Shown here piece by piece: positions 17,928-26,541 of a stretch of DNA of 64,000 nt (positions are counted from its first letter, which is position 1; each line of letters begins with the position of its first letter). Under the pieces are notes generated by a model. It did no database searches. It worked only from the letters and a program-made list of their open reading frames with translations, and had not been told where the DNA came from. The DNA is taken from NCBI RefSeq assembly GCF_000328705.1, contig NC_019673.1:9063501-9127500 (forward strand), written 5' to 3'. Position numbers and translations under genes: made by a program. Source of the DNA: Saccharothrix espanaensis DSM 44229 (GTDB lineage: Bacteria; Actinomycetota; Actinomycetes; Mycobacteriales; Pseudonocardiaceae).

Positions 17928-18947
17928 GTGACCCAGCTCGCGCCCCTGGACTTCCGCTCCGACACCGTCACCCGACCGGACCAGGACATGCGCCTGGCCA
18001 TGTCGGCCGCCGAGGTGGCCGACGACGTGCTCGAACACGATCCGACGATGAAAGCCCTGGAAGAACGGGTCGCCGACCTGCTCGGCGTGGAGGCCGCCCT
18101 CTGGGTGCCGTCCGGCTCGATGGGCAACCTGATCGCGCTGACCGCCCACCTGCGGCGCGGCGACCGGTTCCTGGCCGCGCGCGGCGCGCACGTGCTGGAC
18201 AACGAGCTGGGCACCGCCGCGTGGATCGCCGGCGGTATGCCGCACCCGCTGGAGTGCGAACTGCCAGGGCGTTTCACGGCGGACTCCGTCCGCGCGGCCG
18301 CCGGTTCGGACGGGCCCTACTACACGCTCAGGACCACGCTGCTGTGCCTGGAGAACACGCACAACGCGGCCGGCGGCGCGGTGACCCCGCCCGACGAGCA
18401 CGCGCTGCTGGTGTCCGCCGCCCGCGAGACCGGGCTGAAGGTGCACCTCGACGGCGCGCGGCTGTGGAACGCCTCGATCGCGCTCGGGGTGCCGCCGGCG
18501 GCGCTGACCGTCGGCGTCGACACCGTGCAGGTGTGCCTGAGCAAGGGCCTGGGCGCGCCGGTCGGGTCGGTCGTCGCGGGGACGGCCGCGTTCGTCGTGG
18601 AGGCGCGCCGGCTCCGCAAGATGCTCGGCGGCGGCGTGCGGCAGGGCGGCGTGCTGGCCGCGGCCGGGCTGGTCGGGCTGGACCGGATCGACGACCTGGC
18701 CGCCGACCACGCCAACGCCCGCACGCTCGCCCGGGGGCTGGGCGAGCTGGGCTGGCAGGTGGCGGAGCCCGCCACCAACATCGTGCTGGCCGGCGTGCCC
18801 GACCTCGACGTGACGCTGACCGGGCTGCGGCACCTCGGGGTCTACGCCGGGCCGATGGCGGGCAAGGTCCGCTTCGTGACCCACCGCGACGTGAACGCCG
18901 CGGACGTGGCCGAAGCCCTGCGCCGGATCCAGTCGGTGAGCTCGTGA
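17928..18947 (+). CDS. ltaE: Low-specificity L-threonine aldolase
   Basis: PLP-dependent cleavage of L-threonine/allo-threonine to glycine and acetaldehyde. The 339-aa protein opens with [11 protein letters not shown], typical of the family, has [10 protein letters not shown] (Asp175 contacting PLP) and the Schiff-base Lys206 in [12 protein letters not shown]. The GTG start at 17928 has a weak TGTGAT box six bases upstream. The following HAD gene overlaps its stop by 4 bp, so the two are co-translated. Confidence 0.92.
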   Translation: MTQLAPLDFRSDTVTRPDQDMRLAMSAAEVADDVLEHDPTMKALEERVADLLGVEAALWVPSGSMGNLIALTAHLRRGDRFLAARGAHVLDNELGTAAWIAGGMPHPLECELPGRFTADSVRAAAGSDGPYYTLRTTLLCLENTHNAAGGAVTPPDEHALLVSAARETGLKVHLDGARLWNASIALGVPPAALTVGVDTVQVCLSKGLGAPVGSVVAGTAAFVVEARRLRKMLGGGVRQGGVLAAAGLVGLDRIDDLAADHANARTLARGLGELGWQVAEPATNIVLAGVPDLDVTLTGLRHLGVYAGPMAGKVRFVTHRDVNAADVAEALRRIQSVSS

Positions 18948-19540
18948 CCCGCTGGGTGGTGTTCGACTACGGGAACGTGATCAGCGAGGCCAACGCCAAC
19001 CTGGACCGGCTGGCCGCGATGCTGGACTCGCCGCCGGAGCGGTTCGCCAACCCCTACTGGGCCTTCCGCAACGCCTACGACCACGGCGCGTCCGAGGTCG
19101 AGTACTGGCAGTCGGTGGGCCGTGAGCTGGACCGGCGGGTCTCCGCGGAGCAGGCGCTGGAGCTCACCGCCGTGGACACCGCGGGCTGGCTGGTGACCTC
19201 GCCCGCCGCGCTCGCGCTGATCGGGGAACTGGCGGCCGCCGACGTGCCGCTGGCGCTGCTGTCCAACGCGCCGTCGTCGTTCGGCCGGATCGTGGCCGAG
19301 CAGCCGTGGACCGAGCCGTTCCGGCACCTGGTGTTCTCCGGCGACCTCGGCGTGATCAAGCCCGCGCCCGCGATCTGGACCGCGCTCGCCGACCGGCTCG
19401 GCACCCGCGACTGCGTGTTCTTCGACGACCGCGAGGAGAACACCGACGGCGCGACCGAGGCCGGCCTCATCGGCATCCACTGGCGGGGCGCGGCCCACGC
19501 CCGGGACCAGCTCGTCGCGTTGGGCGTGCTGCCGGCCTGA
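18944..19540 (+). CDS. HAD-family hydrolase
   Basis: A 198-aa haloacid-dehalogenase-type phosphatase. Motif I is [10 protein letters not shown] (the second catalytic Asp is replaced by Gly-Asn, as in some HAD-IA members), motif II LLSNAPS, motif III lysine in [10 protein letters not shown], motif [10 protein letters not shown]. Substrate unknown. GTG overlaps the threonine aldolase stop. Confidence 0.85.
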   Translation: MTRWVVFDYGNVISEANANLDRLAAMLDSPPERFANPYWAFRNAYDHGASEVEYWQSVGRELDRRVSAEQALELTAVDTAGWLVTSPAALALIGELAAADVPLALLSNAPSSFGRIVAEQPWTEPFRHLVFSGDLGVIKPAPAIWTALADRLGTRDCVFFDDREENTDGATEAGLIGIHWRGAAHARDQLVALGVLPA

Positions 19541-19543
19541 GGG

Positions 19544-20284
19544 TCAGCCCTTCGCGGCCCTCAGCTCGGCCCGCAGCTCGGCCAGCTCCGCCTTGAGCGA
19601 CCGCAGCTCGGCCACCGTCGCCTGCTCGGCCTCCACCACCTGCCCCTCGACCCCGCTCAGCCGCTCCACCAGCCACGACGCGATCGTTCCGGTGATCACA
19701 CCGAGCAGCGCGATCCCGCCGATCATCAGCAGCGCGGCGACCAGCCGCCCCTCCCACGTCACCGGGTAGCGGTCGCCGTAGCCGACGGTCGAGATCGTGG
19801 TCAGCGTCCACCAGGCGGCGTCGCCGAAGGTGGTGATGGTCGCGTCCGGGTGGGCGCGCTCGGCGTCCAGCACGGCCAGCGACGCGCACAGCCCGACCAG
19901 CGTCGTCACCCCGGCGACGTACACGCCGACCTGGTGCCGGATCTTGCCGGAGAACCGGCGGTTGAGCACCTTCAGCACGGTGAGCAGGCGCAGCACGCGC
20001 AACTGCCGGACCACCGGCAGCAGCACCGCGAGCAGGTCGAACAGGTGCGTGACGAAGAACCGGCGCTTGTCGACGGCCAGCACGAACCGCGTGCCGTAGT
20101 CGACGGCGAACACCAGCCACACCGCCCACAGCACGACCTCCAGGACCACGTGCAGGCCCGGCGTGGAGCGGTTGTCGAGCACCTCCCAGGCGTAGGCCAC
20201 CAGGAACACGACGGCCAGCACCGTCAGCGGCCACTCGGCGCGCCGCTCCCAGCCGGCCAAACGGGGCTCATCTGTCTCCAGCAC
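19544..20284 (-). CDS. Voltage-gated-type potassium channel
   Basis: A 246-aa six-helix potassium channel subunit. S4 is visible as RQLRVLRLLTVLKVLNRR (residues 93-110), the selectivity filter as TVGYGD (166-171) and an acidic C-terminal coiled coil at about 210-246 (VAELRSLKAELAELRAEL), probably for tetramer assembly. Similar in plan to KvAP-like bacterial channels. ATG at 20284. It converges on the HAD gene with a 3-bp gap. Confidence 0.92.
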   Translation of the reverse strand: MLETDEPRLAGWERRAEWPLTVLAVVFLVAYAWEVLDNRSTPGLHVVLEVVLWAVWLVFAVDYGTRFVLAVDKRRFFVTHLFDLLAVLLPVVRQLRVLRLLTVLKVLNRRFSGKIRHQVGVYVAGVTTLVGLCASLAVLDAERAHPDATITTFGDAAWWTLTTISTVGYGDRYPVTWEGRLVAALLMIGGIALLGVITGTIASWLVERLSGVEGQVVEAEQATVAELRSLKAELAELRAELRAAKG

Positions 20285-20329
20285 CGCCCCATGGTGACCC
20301 CTCCGCCTGCGGTATTCCAGGCCAGGTGA

Positions 20330-20506
20330 CTAGCGCGGCCCCTTGATGCCCTTGCGCCCGCTGCCGCTCTTGATCGCTCCGTACGCGGCCGTCGCGAGGA
20401 ACAGCACCCCGCCGATGACCGCCAGCCACACCAGCCCCTTGACGACCGCGCCGACCAGCGTCAGCACCAGCCAGGCCGCCAACAGCCACAGGATAATCTT
20501 GACCAT
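20330..20506 (-). CDS. Small membrane protein, unknown function
   Basis: A 58-aa protein with two adjacent hydrophobic helices (IILWLLAAWLVLTLVGAVV and LVWLAVIGGVLFLATAAYG) and a basic tail. GGAGGGGAC immediately before the ATG at 20506 is a strong ribosome-binding site, which supports a real gene. No family recognised. Confidence 0.7.
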   Translation of the reverse strand: MVKIILWLLAAWLVLTLVGAVVKGLVWLAVIGGVLFLATAAYGAIKSGSGRKGIKGPR

Positions 20507-20544
20507 GTCCCCTCCAACGTACGGCGTGACGTGCGGGTTCCTGA

Positions 20545-21690
20545 TCAGGTCCAGGTCTTGAGCCGCCGCAGTGCCTCGTCGATGTCGGCCGCCGAGCCGG
20601 CGAACGACATCCGCACGAACTCGTGCCCGTGCACCGGGTCGAAGTCTATGCCCGGAACGATCGCCACCCCCGTGTCCGCCAGCAGCCGGCGGCAGAACCC
20701 CATGGTGTCGTCGGTGAGGTGCGAGACGTCGGCGTAGGCGTAGAACGCCCCGTCGGCCGGCGCGACCCGGTCGATCCCCAGGTCGGCCAGCCCGGCCAGC
20801 AGCACGTCCCGGTTGCGCCGGTAGCCGTCGACCAGCCGCGCGGTCTGCTGGTAGGACTCCGGCTCGAACGCCGCCACCGCCGCGTGCTGGGCCAGCGCCG
20901 GCGGGCACAGGGTGAAGTTGCCGGTCAGGCAGTCGACCGCGCGGCGCAGCGCCGGCGGCAGCAGCATCCAGCCCAGCCGCCAGCCGGTCATCGCGAACGC
21001 CTTGGAGAACGAGTTGACCACGATCGCGTCCCGCGAGGTCTCCCACGCGCACGCGAGCGGCGCGCCGTAGCTGATCCCGTGGTAGATCTCGTCGCTGACC
21101 AGCCGGGTGCCGCGCTCGGCGCACCACTCGGCCAGCCCCTTGAGCTCGGCCGGGGTCAGCACCGTGCCGGTCGGGTTCGCCGGGCTCGCGACGACCAGGC
21201 CGTCCAGCGGGCCGGCCTCGTCGAGCATCGCCACGGTCGGCTGGAACCGGGTGTCCGGCCCGCACGGCAGCTCGACCACCTCGCAGCCCAGCGCGCGCAG
21301 GATGTTGCGGTAGGCCGGGTAGCCGGGCCGGGCCAGCGCGACCCGCGCCCCGGCGTCGAAAGAGGCCAGGAACGCCAACAGGAACGCGCCGGACGAGCCG
21401 GTGGTGACCACCACGTCGTCCGGCGTGACGGCGAGCCCGTACTGGCGCTCGTAGTGCCCAGCCAGCGCGGTGCGCAGCTCCACGATCCCGAGCTGCTCGG
21501 TGTAGCCCAGCGGCTGCTCGCGCAACGCCCGCGCGGCGGCCCGCAGCACCGGTTCCGGCGCGGGGCTGGACGGTTGGCCCGCCGCCAGCGAGACGACGTC
21601 ACCGTGCGTCCGCTGCCGGCGCGCGGCGGCGGACACGATGTCCATGACGTGGAACGGCGGCACGTCCGCCCGAGCGGCTACACCCAGCAT
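20545..21690 (-). CDS. Class I/II pyridoxal-phosphate aminotransferase
   Basis: A 381-aa fold-type I aminotransferase. The PLP lysine is Lys230 in SFSKAFAMTGWR; PANPTGTV and SDEIYHGISYG hold the Asn and Asp/Tyr that bind the cofactor, and VRMSFAGS the substrate-carboxylate Arg. Amino-acid specificity cannot be told. ATG at 21690 has TAGCCT six bases upstream, fitting a leaderless transcript. Confidence 0.9.
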   Translation of the reverse strand: MLGVAARADVPPFHVMDIVSAAARRQRTHGDVVSLAAGQPSSPAPEPVLRAAARALREQPLGYTEQLGIVELRTALAGHYERQYGLAVTPDDVVVTTGSSGAFLLAFLASFDAGARVALARPGYPAYRNILRALGCEVVELPCGPDTRFQPTVAMLDEAGPLDGLVVASPANPTGTVLTPAELKGLAEWCAERGTRLVSDEIYHGISYGAPLACAWETSRDAIVVNSFSKAFAMTGWRLGWMLLPPALRRAVDCLTGNFTLCPPALAQHAAVAAFEPESYQQTARLVDGYRRNRDVLLAGLADLGIDRVAPADGAFYAYADVSHLTDDTMGFCRRLLADTGVAIVPGIDFDPVHGHEFVRMSFAGSAADIDEALRRLKTWT

Positions 21691-21721
21691 GCCGCCAGGC
21701 TAGTAGCCCGCCCGCGCCCCG

Positions 21722-22876
21722 CTAGTAGCCCTGGTAGCCGCCGCCGCCCGCCATCGCCTTCAGGCCCGGGTGGCCGTCGAAGCCGCCGTAGCGGGAGAAC
21801 GTGTAGCGGACGCCGGCGATGATGTTGTCCACCGGGTTCCAGATGTCTTCGTGGCCGGGCAGCTTGTGCGCCTGGAACGTCGGGTCGATGCACTGCATGA
21901 GGCCCTTGGACGGGGTGCCCGCGACGGCGTTGGAGTCCCAGTCGTTGAGCGCGTGCGGGTTGCCGCCCGACTCCTTCTCGATGATCGTCCAGATCTGGTT
22001 GATGTTCGCCTCGGTGACCGGGATGCCGGCGGCCTGGAGGATCTTGATCGCCTCCCGGATCCACTGCTCGACGTTGCCGGGCGGCGGCCCACCGGCCGGC
22101 GGCCCACCACTGGACCCGAGCCCGCTCATACCGCCACCACCACCGCCACCGTGCGAACCGCCAGCGGACCCGCCACCGCCACCACCCGACGGCTGGGACT
22201 GTGGCTGGGACTGCGCGGGCGCGGGCGGCGGCTCGGCCGACGACGTCTGCGTCGTGGCCTCCGGCGTCGGGTTCCACACGATCGGCTGCCCCGGAGCCGG
22301 CACGAACGCCTGCGTGCCGGGGTCCGGCATGGTGGAGAACGCGGGCGTGACCGAGCCGGGCCGGCCCTTCAGCGCGCCCAGCGCCGTGCCCAGCGCCGCA
22401 TCGGCCTGCGCGATCACCGGCTGGGCGTCGCCCGCCGCCTCCCCGCACAGCCCGCGGATGGCGTTGTCGACGTCGGCCTGCGGCATCCCCTGGTGCCGGG
22501 CGCGCACCTGGCGCACTCGTCCCAGCAGGGTCTCGCAAATGCGCGTGATCGACGCCTTCGCCGATTCCAGCGCGGCCGCGGCCGATTCGAGATCACCCGC
22601 CGCCGCGGTGAGCGCGTCGGTCAGCGCGGTGCCGCCCTTGGTGAATTCGCCCATGTACGCCACGAATCCGTCGGCCGACCCGCCTTCCCACGCGTTGTCC
22701 AACTTGCCGACCCGCTGCGCGATGTCGTTGCCCGATTCCGCGCTCTTCGCCGCGGCCTGCTTCCACCGGTTCGCGATCTCCCGGACGGCCTCCGGCCGGG
22801 CCTGGTCCACCTTGCCCGCGAGCTCGGCCAGCGCCTGCCCGCCGGGCAGCGCCGCGACCTCGTCCACCGCGCTCAT
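21722..22876 (-). CDS. WXG100-type domain fused to lytic transglycosylase domain
   Basis: A 384-aa two-domain protein. Residues 1-170 form a helical hairpin of WXG100 type with Trp63-Glu-Gly65 at the turn and two cysteines (114, 144). Residues 175-270 are a Pro/Gly/Ser-rich linker with long glycine runs. Residues 271-384 are a transglycosylase SLT/goose-lysozyme-like domain: likely catalytic Glu302 in IEKESGGNP, then SKGLMQCIDPTF and NIIAGVRYTFSRYGG. No Sec signal peptide. This predicts a peptidoglycan-cleaving protein exported by type VII secretion. It lies 4 bp after a small WXG100-like gene that may be its partner. Confidence 0.85.
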   Translation of the reverse strand: MSAVDEVAALPGGQALAELAGKVDQARPEAVREIANRWKQAAAKSAESGNDIAQRVGKLDNAWEGGSADGFVAYMGEFTKGGTALTDALTAAAGDLESAAAALESAKASITRICETLLGRVRQVRARHQGMPQADVDNAIRGLCGEAAGDAQPVIAQADAALGTALGALKGRPGSVTPAFSTMPDPGTQAFVPAPGQPIVWNPTPEATTQTSSAEPPPAPAQSQPQSQPSGGGGGGSAGGSHGGGGGGGMSGLGSSGGPPAGGPPPGNVEQWIREAIKILQAAGIPVTEANINQIWTIIEKESGGNPHALNDWDSNAVAGTPSKGLMQCIDPTFQAHKLPGHEDIWNPVDNIIAGVRYTFSRYGGFDGHPGLKAMAGGGGYQGY

Positions 22877-22880
22877 CCGC

Positions 22881-23186
22881 TCACACCACCCGGAACGACG
22901 CCGCGTTGGCGTCCTCGACGTCGACCACCGCGCCCTGGATCCGGTCCAGCGCGCGCTCCACCTCGCCCAACAGCGACTCGGCCGCCGCGAACTCCGCGCC
23001 GGCCTTGGTGTCGAGCTCGGCGGCGGCCGCGGAAAGGCCGCCCGAATTCGCCAGCTTGCCGAAGATGTCCGGATCGGGGTAATGCCCGGCGAACCCGTCA
23101 CCCACCGCGCCGAATTGCCCGGCCTGGGCGCCGACCGTGCTCCGGCACTGCTCCATCGCCTCGGCGTTGAACTTCGCGACCGCCAT
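22881..23186 (-). CDS. Small WXG100-like helical protein (possible ESX partner)
   Basis: A 101-aa, mostly helical protein of the length of Esx proteins, with helices around residues 8-32 and 52-98 and a central HYPDPDIFG turn in place of a clear W-x-G. ATG at 23186 (MAVAKFNAE) is chosen over an upstream one. Its stop is 4 bp before the WXG-transglycosylase fusion, so the two are almost certainly co-expressed; heterodimer formation is an inference. Confidence 0.7.
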   Translation of the reverse strand: MAVAKFNAEAMEQCRSTVGAQAGQFGAVGDGFAGHYPDPDIFGKLANSGGLSAAAAELDTKAGAEFAAAESLLGEVERALDRIQGAVVDVEDANAASFRVV

Positions 23187-23225
23187 TCCGCACACCTTAG
23201 GGTTTTCGACTCGCGGGTACCCCCG

Positions 23226-23756
23226 CTATGGACGAAGTTCAGCCAGCAGCGCGGCGATCCCGGACCGCAGCACCGCCGGGTCGACCGGCCCGTGGAAGTC
23301 GACCACGTCCGCCGCCCGCCGCCGACGCCCGGCGGCGTCGATCACCGCCGCGCCGAACCGGCCGCTCAGGTCGGGACCGCCGACCAGGTCCTCCCCGTGC
23401 CGGGGCAACAGCTCCACCAGCGCGCCGGCCAGGTCGGTCGCCGACTCGCGCACCGTCAGCCCGTTCCCGGACAGCACCACCAGCACCACCTCGGCGCCCG
23501 CCGACGCGGCCAGCGCCCGCACCGCCGAACTGCCGAACCCCAGCCGCAGGTCGACCGACCTCGGCGGGTTCGCGACGAGCTTGCAGGCCGCGCCCAGCCA
23601 CGGGTCCAGCTCGCCGCCGCGGGCGAGCCCCCGCTCGGTCAGCTCGTGCCACGGCGCGGGATCGTCCGGCACGTGCAGGACGATCGGCATCGCGCCGAGG
23701 TCGAGGTGGTCCCAGGCGGTGCGGAAAGCGCTTGCGCTCAACCTCGCGGTGATCAC
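23226..23756 (-). CDS. EspG-like ESX secretion-associated chaperone (short)
   Basis: A 176-aa protein with EspG-family patterns: LPLVLHVP-type first strand, HELTERGLARGG, PWLGAACKLVANPPRSVDLRL and a GSGNGLTV turn. EspG proteins bind PPE-type substrates and take them to the type VII machinery. It is shorter than typical family members of about 250 aa and lacks most of the C-terminal half. It is separated from the full-length paralog by 103 bp without a gene. Confidence 0.7.
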   Translation of the reverse strand: MITARLSASAFRTAWDHLDLGAMPIVLHVPDDPAPWHELTERGLARGGELDPWLGAACKLVANPPRSVDLRLGFGSSAVRALAASAGAEVVLVVLSGNGLTVRESATDLAGALVELLPRHGEDLVGGPDLSGRFGAAVIDAAGRRRRAADVVDFHGPVDPAVLRSGIAALLAELRP

Positions 23757-23859
23757 CAGACGTCACTCCCGGATGACGGCGGGTACTGCTGCGGCCACCG
23801 GTGTTGACGCCGCGACCGCCGCCGCGGTTCCCCCGCCACTTCGGTGCCCGAACCACCCG

Positions 23860-24633
23860 CTAGACCTCGTGGACCAGCTCCCACACGCACGCCGCGAGCC
23901 GCGCGTTGTCGATCGGGGTGATCGTGCTCCAGCTCCGGCCGTCCGAACTGGGCCGCACCAGGTGCAGGTAGCGGCCGGACGGGGTGTCGTGCCAGGAGAC
24001 CACGCGGTCCGCGCGCGCCGGGGGACCGCCGGCCTGCGCGCGTTCGGCCCCGAACTGCCCGCGCGTGCCCATGCCGTCGCACATGCCGGCCAGCTCCTGC
24101 GCCTCGTGCAGCGGGAGCCCCTGGCGTTCCAGGGCGAGCACCAGCTTCTCGGCGTCCCGCCCGGCCTCGTCGGAGGCCGCCCGCAGCAGCTCGTTGGGCA
24201 GGCTGATCGACCGCCCGTAGCCCGCCGGCACCTCCCCGGTGACCGACACCGCGGCCTCGGCGAGCGCGGAGGCCCGTGCCTCGATCAGCCACACCTCGTC
24301 ACCGTCGACCACCGCGAGGACCGCCTCCTCGCCGGACGCCGCCGCGAGCCCCTTGATCTTGCGCCGCTCCACCCAGATCCAGAGGTCGACCGACAGCCGC
24401 GGGTTGGCCAGCAGCGCGAAGGTGTCGGCCAGTTCCGGCGTCAACCTCCGCCCGGCCGCCAACCCGCGCTGCGCCAACGACTCCCAGGCGCGGTCCACGA
24501 TCACGGCCCGTTCGGAGTGCGTGATCCCGGGGCTGGGCACGTCGAGCGCGACGTTGCGACGGGTGTGCCGCTCGGCCTCCCACGCGACGTCGAACTCGAC
24601 CGAGGAGAGGACGACCGTGCCCGCCGAGGTCAC
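23860..24633 (-). CDS. EspG-family ESX secretion-associated chaperone
   Basis: A 257-aa EspG-family protein: FDVAWEAERHTRRNVALDVPSPG opening, RAWESLAQRGLAAG, LANPRLSVDLWIWVERRKIKGLAA, and a C-terminal VRPSSDGRSWSTITPID segment. Role: cytosolic chaperone for the PPE-like protein encoded just upstream, whose stop it overlaps by 4 bp (GTG start at 24633). This tight coupling supports a cognate pair. Confidence 0.82.
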   Translation of the reverse strand: MTSAGTVVLSSVEFDVAWEAERHTRRNVALDVPSPGITHSERAVIVDRAWESLAQRGLAAGRRLTPELADTFALLANPRLSVDLWIWVERRKIKGLAAASGEEAVLAVVDGDEVWLIEARASALAEAAVSVTGEVPAGYGRSISLPNELLRAASDEAGRDAEKLVLALERQGLPLHEAQELAGMCDGMGTRGQFGAERAQAGGPPARADRVVSWHDTPSGRYLHLVRPSSDGRSWSTITPIDNARLAACVWELVHEV

Positions 24634-25934
24634 TTGGTCTCGGGCTCGTCGCCGATGACGGACTGGACGACCATCCGCTCGTCACCGAAGACGTCGTCGG
24701 AGTCCACGCCGTACTTGCGGACGTGCTCGCCGTCCTCCTCGCCCTCACCGCTGCGCGCGGCGGGCTGGAGCATCGACCCACCAGCGGCGCCCTTGACGCC
24801 GCCGGCGACGACCCCGCCCTTGCCGGCCACCCCCGCCCGCGCTTCGGCACCAGGCCGCGACGCGACCCGCTCGTCGGGGTCGATCGCCCCGATCGTGGCG
24901 GACACCCCGGCCTTCCCGGCCAGCGCACCCGGGACCGCGCCCTTGCCACCGCCCTTCGGCACCGCCTCGCCACCGGGCTTGCCGCCACCCTTGGCCCCGG
25001 CAGCGGACGGGTTGCGCTCCACCCGCCCACCCCGAGCCGTGGCCGCCACAGCACCGAGGGCGGCCCCACCGGCCAACCCCAACCCCAACCCGAGCCCGAG
25101 GTTCGACCCACCGGCCTTACCCTGCACCACCGGGGCGACCGGAGTACCACCCTGGGCACCGGGCACGAACGGCGAGACCCCCGTCCCCCCACCCCCGGGA
25201 AGCTGACCGGGCAACTGACCCGGCAGCTGAGGCGGCAACCCCACCGACCCACCAGGCACCTGCCCCGAACCACCGCCGGGCAACCCACCGGGAAGCCCAC
25301 CGGTCGTCCCCGGGATGCCCCCACCGAACTGGTGCACCGAGGCAACGGGCGTGGCAACAGCGGCAGACGCCGTGGTCACCTCGAACTCCCGAGGCTTGTT
25401 CATGCCCTGGTACTGGTTGAGCGAGTCGCGGCTGACGTCGACGTACTGGTCGAACCCCCGGATCACCTGCTCCCGCGCCGCCTGAGTCTGCTTCACTTCC
25501 TTCGCGTGGTCGGTCTCGTAACCGAAGAAACCGCCCGCGTCGTCCCAAAAACTCGTCTCGGTGTCGCCGCGCAACTGCTGCGGGTCCGGCATCCCGTTGC
25601 GGGACTGGCTGTAGCTGGCGCCCTGCACGGCGGTCGCCTGCGAGTTCCGCTTGCCCGCCTCGTCGCCCTGCGTCGCCACGTCGGCCGACACGGTGACCGC
25701 CTGCCCGGCGTTGTCCCCCGCCGCGCCCTGCCACTCGATGCCCAGCTTGCGCAACTCGGTGCGCAGGGTCTCGTCCACCTCGGCGAGACTGCCCGCCAGG
25801 CTGCGCAGCGCGTGCGAGGCGTTGCTGAACTGCTGGGCCGCGTCGCTGGTCGCGAACTTGCCGACCAGGTCGGCCAGCGCGTGGTTGTCGTAGCCTTCGA
25901 AGCGGTGATCCTGGATCTGCCTGAAGCCGGTCAC
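24630..25934 (-). CDS. PPE-like/WXG-type type VII secretion substrate
   Basis: A 434-aa protein. The N-terminal 180 residues are helical with a W-x-G turn (Trp68-Gln-Gly70), resembling PPE/WXG proteins of Pseudonocardiales; the middle is Gly/Pro/Leu-rich (about 200-290), and the C-terminal part is Gly/Lys/Ala-rich ending in an acidic segment (EGEEDGEHVRKYG). No signal peptide. It is coupled to the EspG gene, as expected for a chaperone client. Function after export is unknown. Confidence 0.75.
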   Translation of the reverse strand: MTGFRQIQDHRFEGYDNHALADLVGKFATSDAAQQFSNASHALRSLAGSLAEVDETLRTELRKLGIEWQGAAGDNAGQAVTVSADVATQGDEAGKRNSQATAVQGASYSQSRNGMPDPQQLRGDTETSFWDDAGGFFGYETDHAKEVKQTQAAREQVIRGFDQYVDVSRDSLNQYQGMNKPREFEVTTASAAVATPVASVHQFGGGIPGTTGGLPGGLPGGGSGQVPGGSVGLPPQLPGQLPGQLPGGGGTGVSPFVPGAQGGTPVAPVVQGKAGGSNLGLGLGLGLAGGAALGAVAATARGGRVERNPSAAGAKGGGKPGGEAVPKGGGKGAVPGALAGKAGVSATIGAIDPDERVASRPGAEARAGVAGKGGVVAGGVKGAAGGSMLQPAARSGEGEEDGEHVRKYGVDSDDVFGDERMVVQSVIGDEPETK

Positions 25935-25944
25935 AGCTTCCCCC

Positions 25945-26541
25945 TCACTTCAAGGTCCGCAGTGTCGAAAGGGCGGATTCGGCGCCCTTGGTCGCGTTCT
26001 GGCACATCTCGTCCTGGGTGAACGCCTTGGACGTGTACGGCAGGAACTGCACGTGCAGTTGCTGCCCGTCCGCGACGTCGAGGGTGACCGAGCAGTCGAA
26101 CGACGAAGTCCCCTTCAGGAACACCTGCGAGGCGTCGTAGCCGGCGACCGTCTTGGGAGCCACGTCGAGGTTGCTCGGCCCGTCCCAGAAGTCGATGCCC
26201 TCATTGGACACCAGGGTGATGTTGTAGCCGGCGGATTTCGAACCGTTGATCGTGTACGCGCACGAGGGTGAATCCGTGCCCTTCACGACGTCCGCGGTCT
26301 CGTTCTTGAACTCGTCGATCTTGAGATCCGACTTCTGCGTGTCCGTGAGCAGCTTGCACGGGTCCACGCCGTCGAGCTTGAGCTCTTTCGGACGTGTCGA
26401 CGGAGCCTTCGAGGTCGTCGTGGGATCGGACGACCCGGTGCCAGGGGACGCGGTGGGGGTGCCACCGGTCGTTCCGGGCGTGCAGGCTGCCACCGCGACG
26501 AGCGCGAACAGTGCCGCGACCACCCCTTTAGTCAGCCGCAC
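25945..26541 (-). CDS. DUF3558-family lipoprotein
   Basis: A 198-aa lipoprotein: signal peptide with lipobox (AVAAC), a Gly/Ser/Thr/Pro linker to about residue 50, and a DUF3558 domain (GVDPCKLLTDTQKSDL, SPSCAY, FDCSV, QDEMCQ with four spaced cysteines). DUF3558 lipoproteins commonly sit beside ESX genes in this order. The GTG start overlaps the end of the preceding gene by 14 bp. Confidence 0.85.
   Translation of the reverse strand: MRLTKGVVAALFALVAVAACTPGTTGGTPTASPGTGSSDPTTTSKAPSTRPKELKLDGVDPCKLLTDTQKSDLKIDEFKNETADVVKGTDSPSCAYTINGSKSAGYNITLVSNEGIDFWDGPSNLDVAPKTVAGYDASQVFLKGTSSFDCSVTLDVADGQQLHVQFLPYTSKAFTQDEMCQNATKGAESALSTLRTLK

Noticed and set aside
21722-23186. Polymorphic toxin with immunity gene
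   Set aside because: The small neighbour is Esx-like and upstream, not a typical immunity protein, and the enzyme domain is a common lytic transglycosylase; a partner role fits better.
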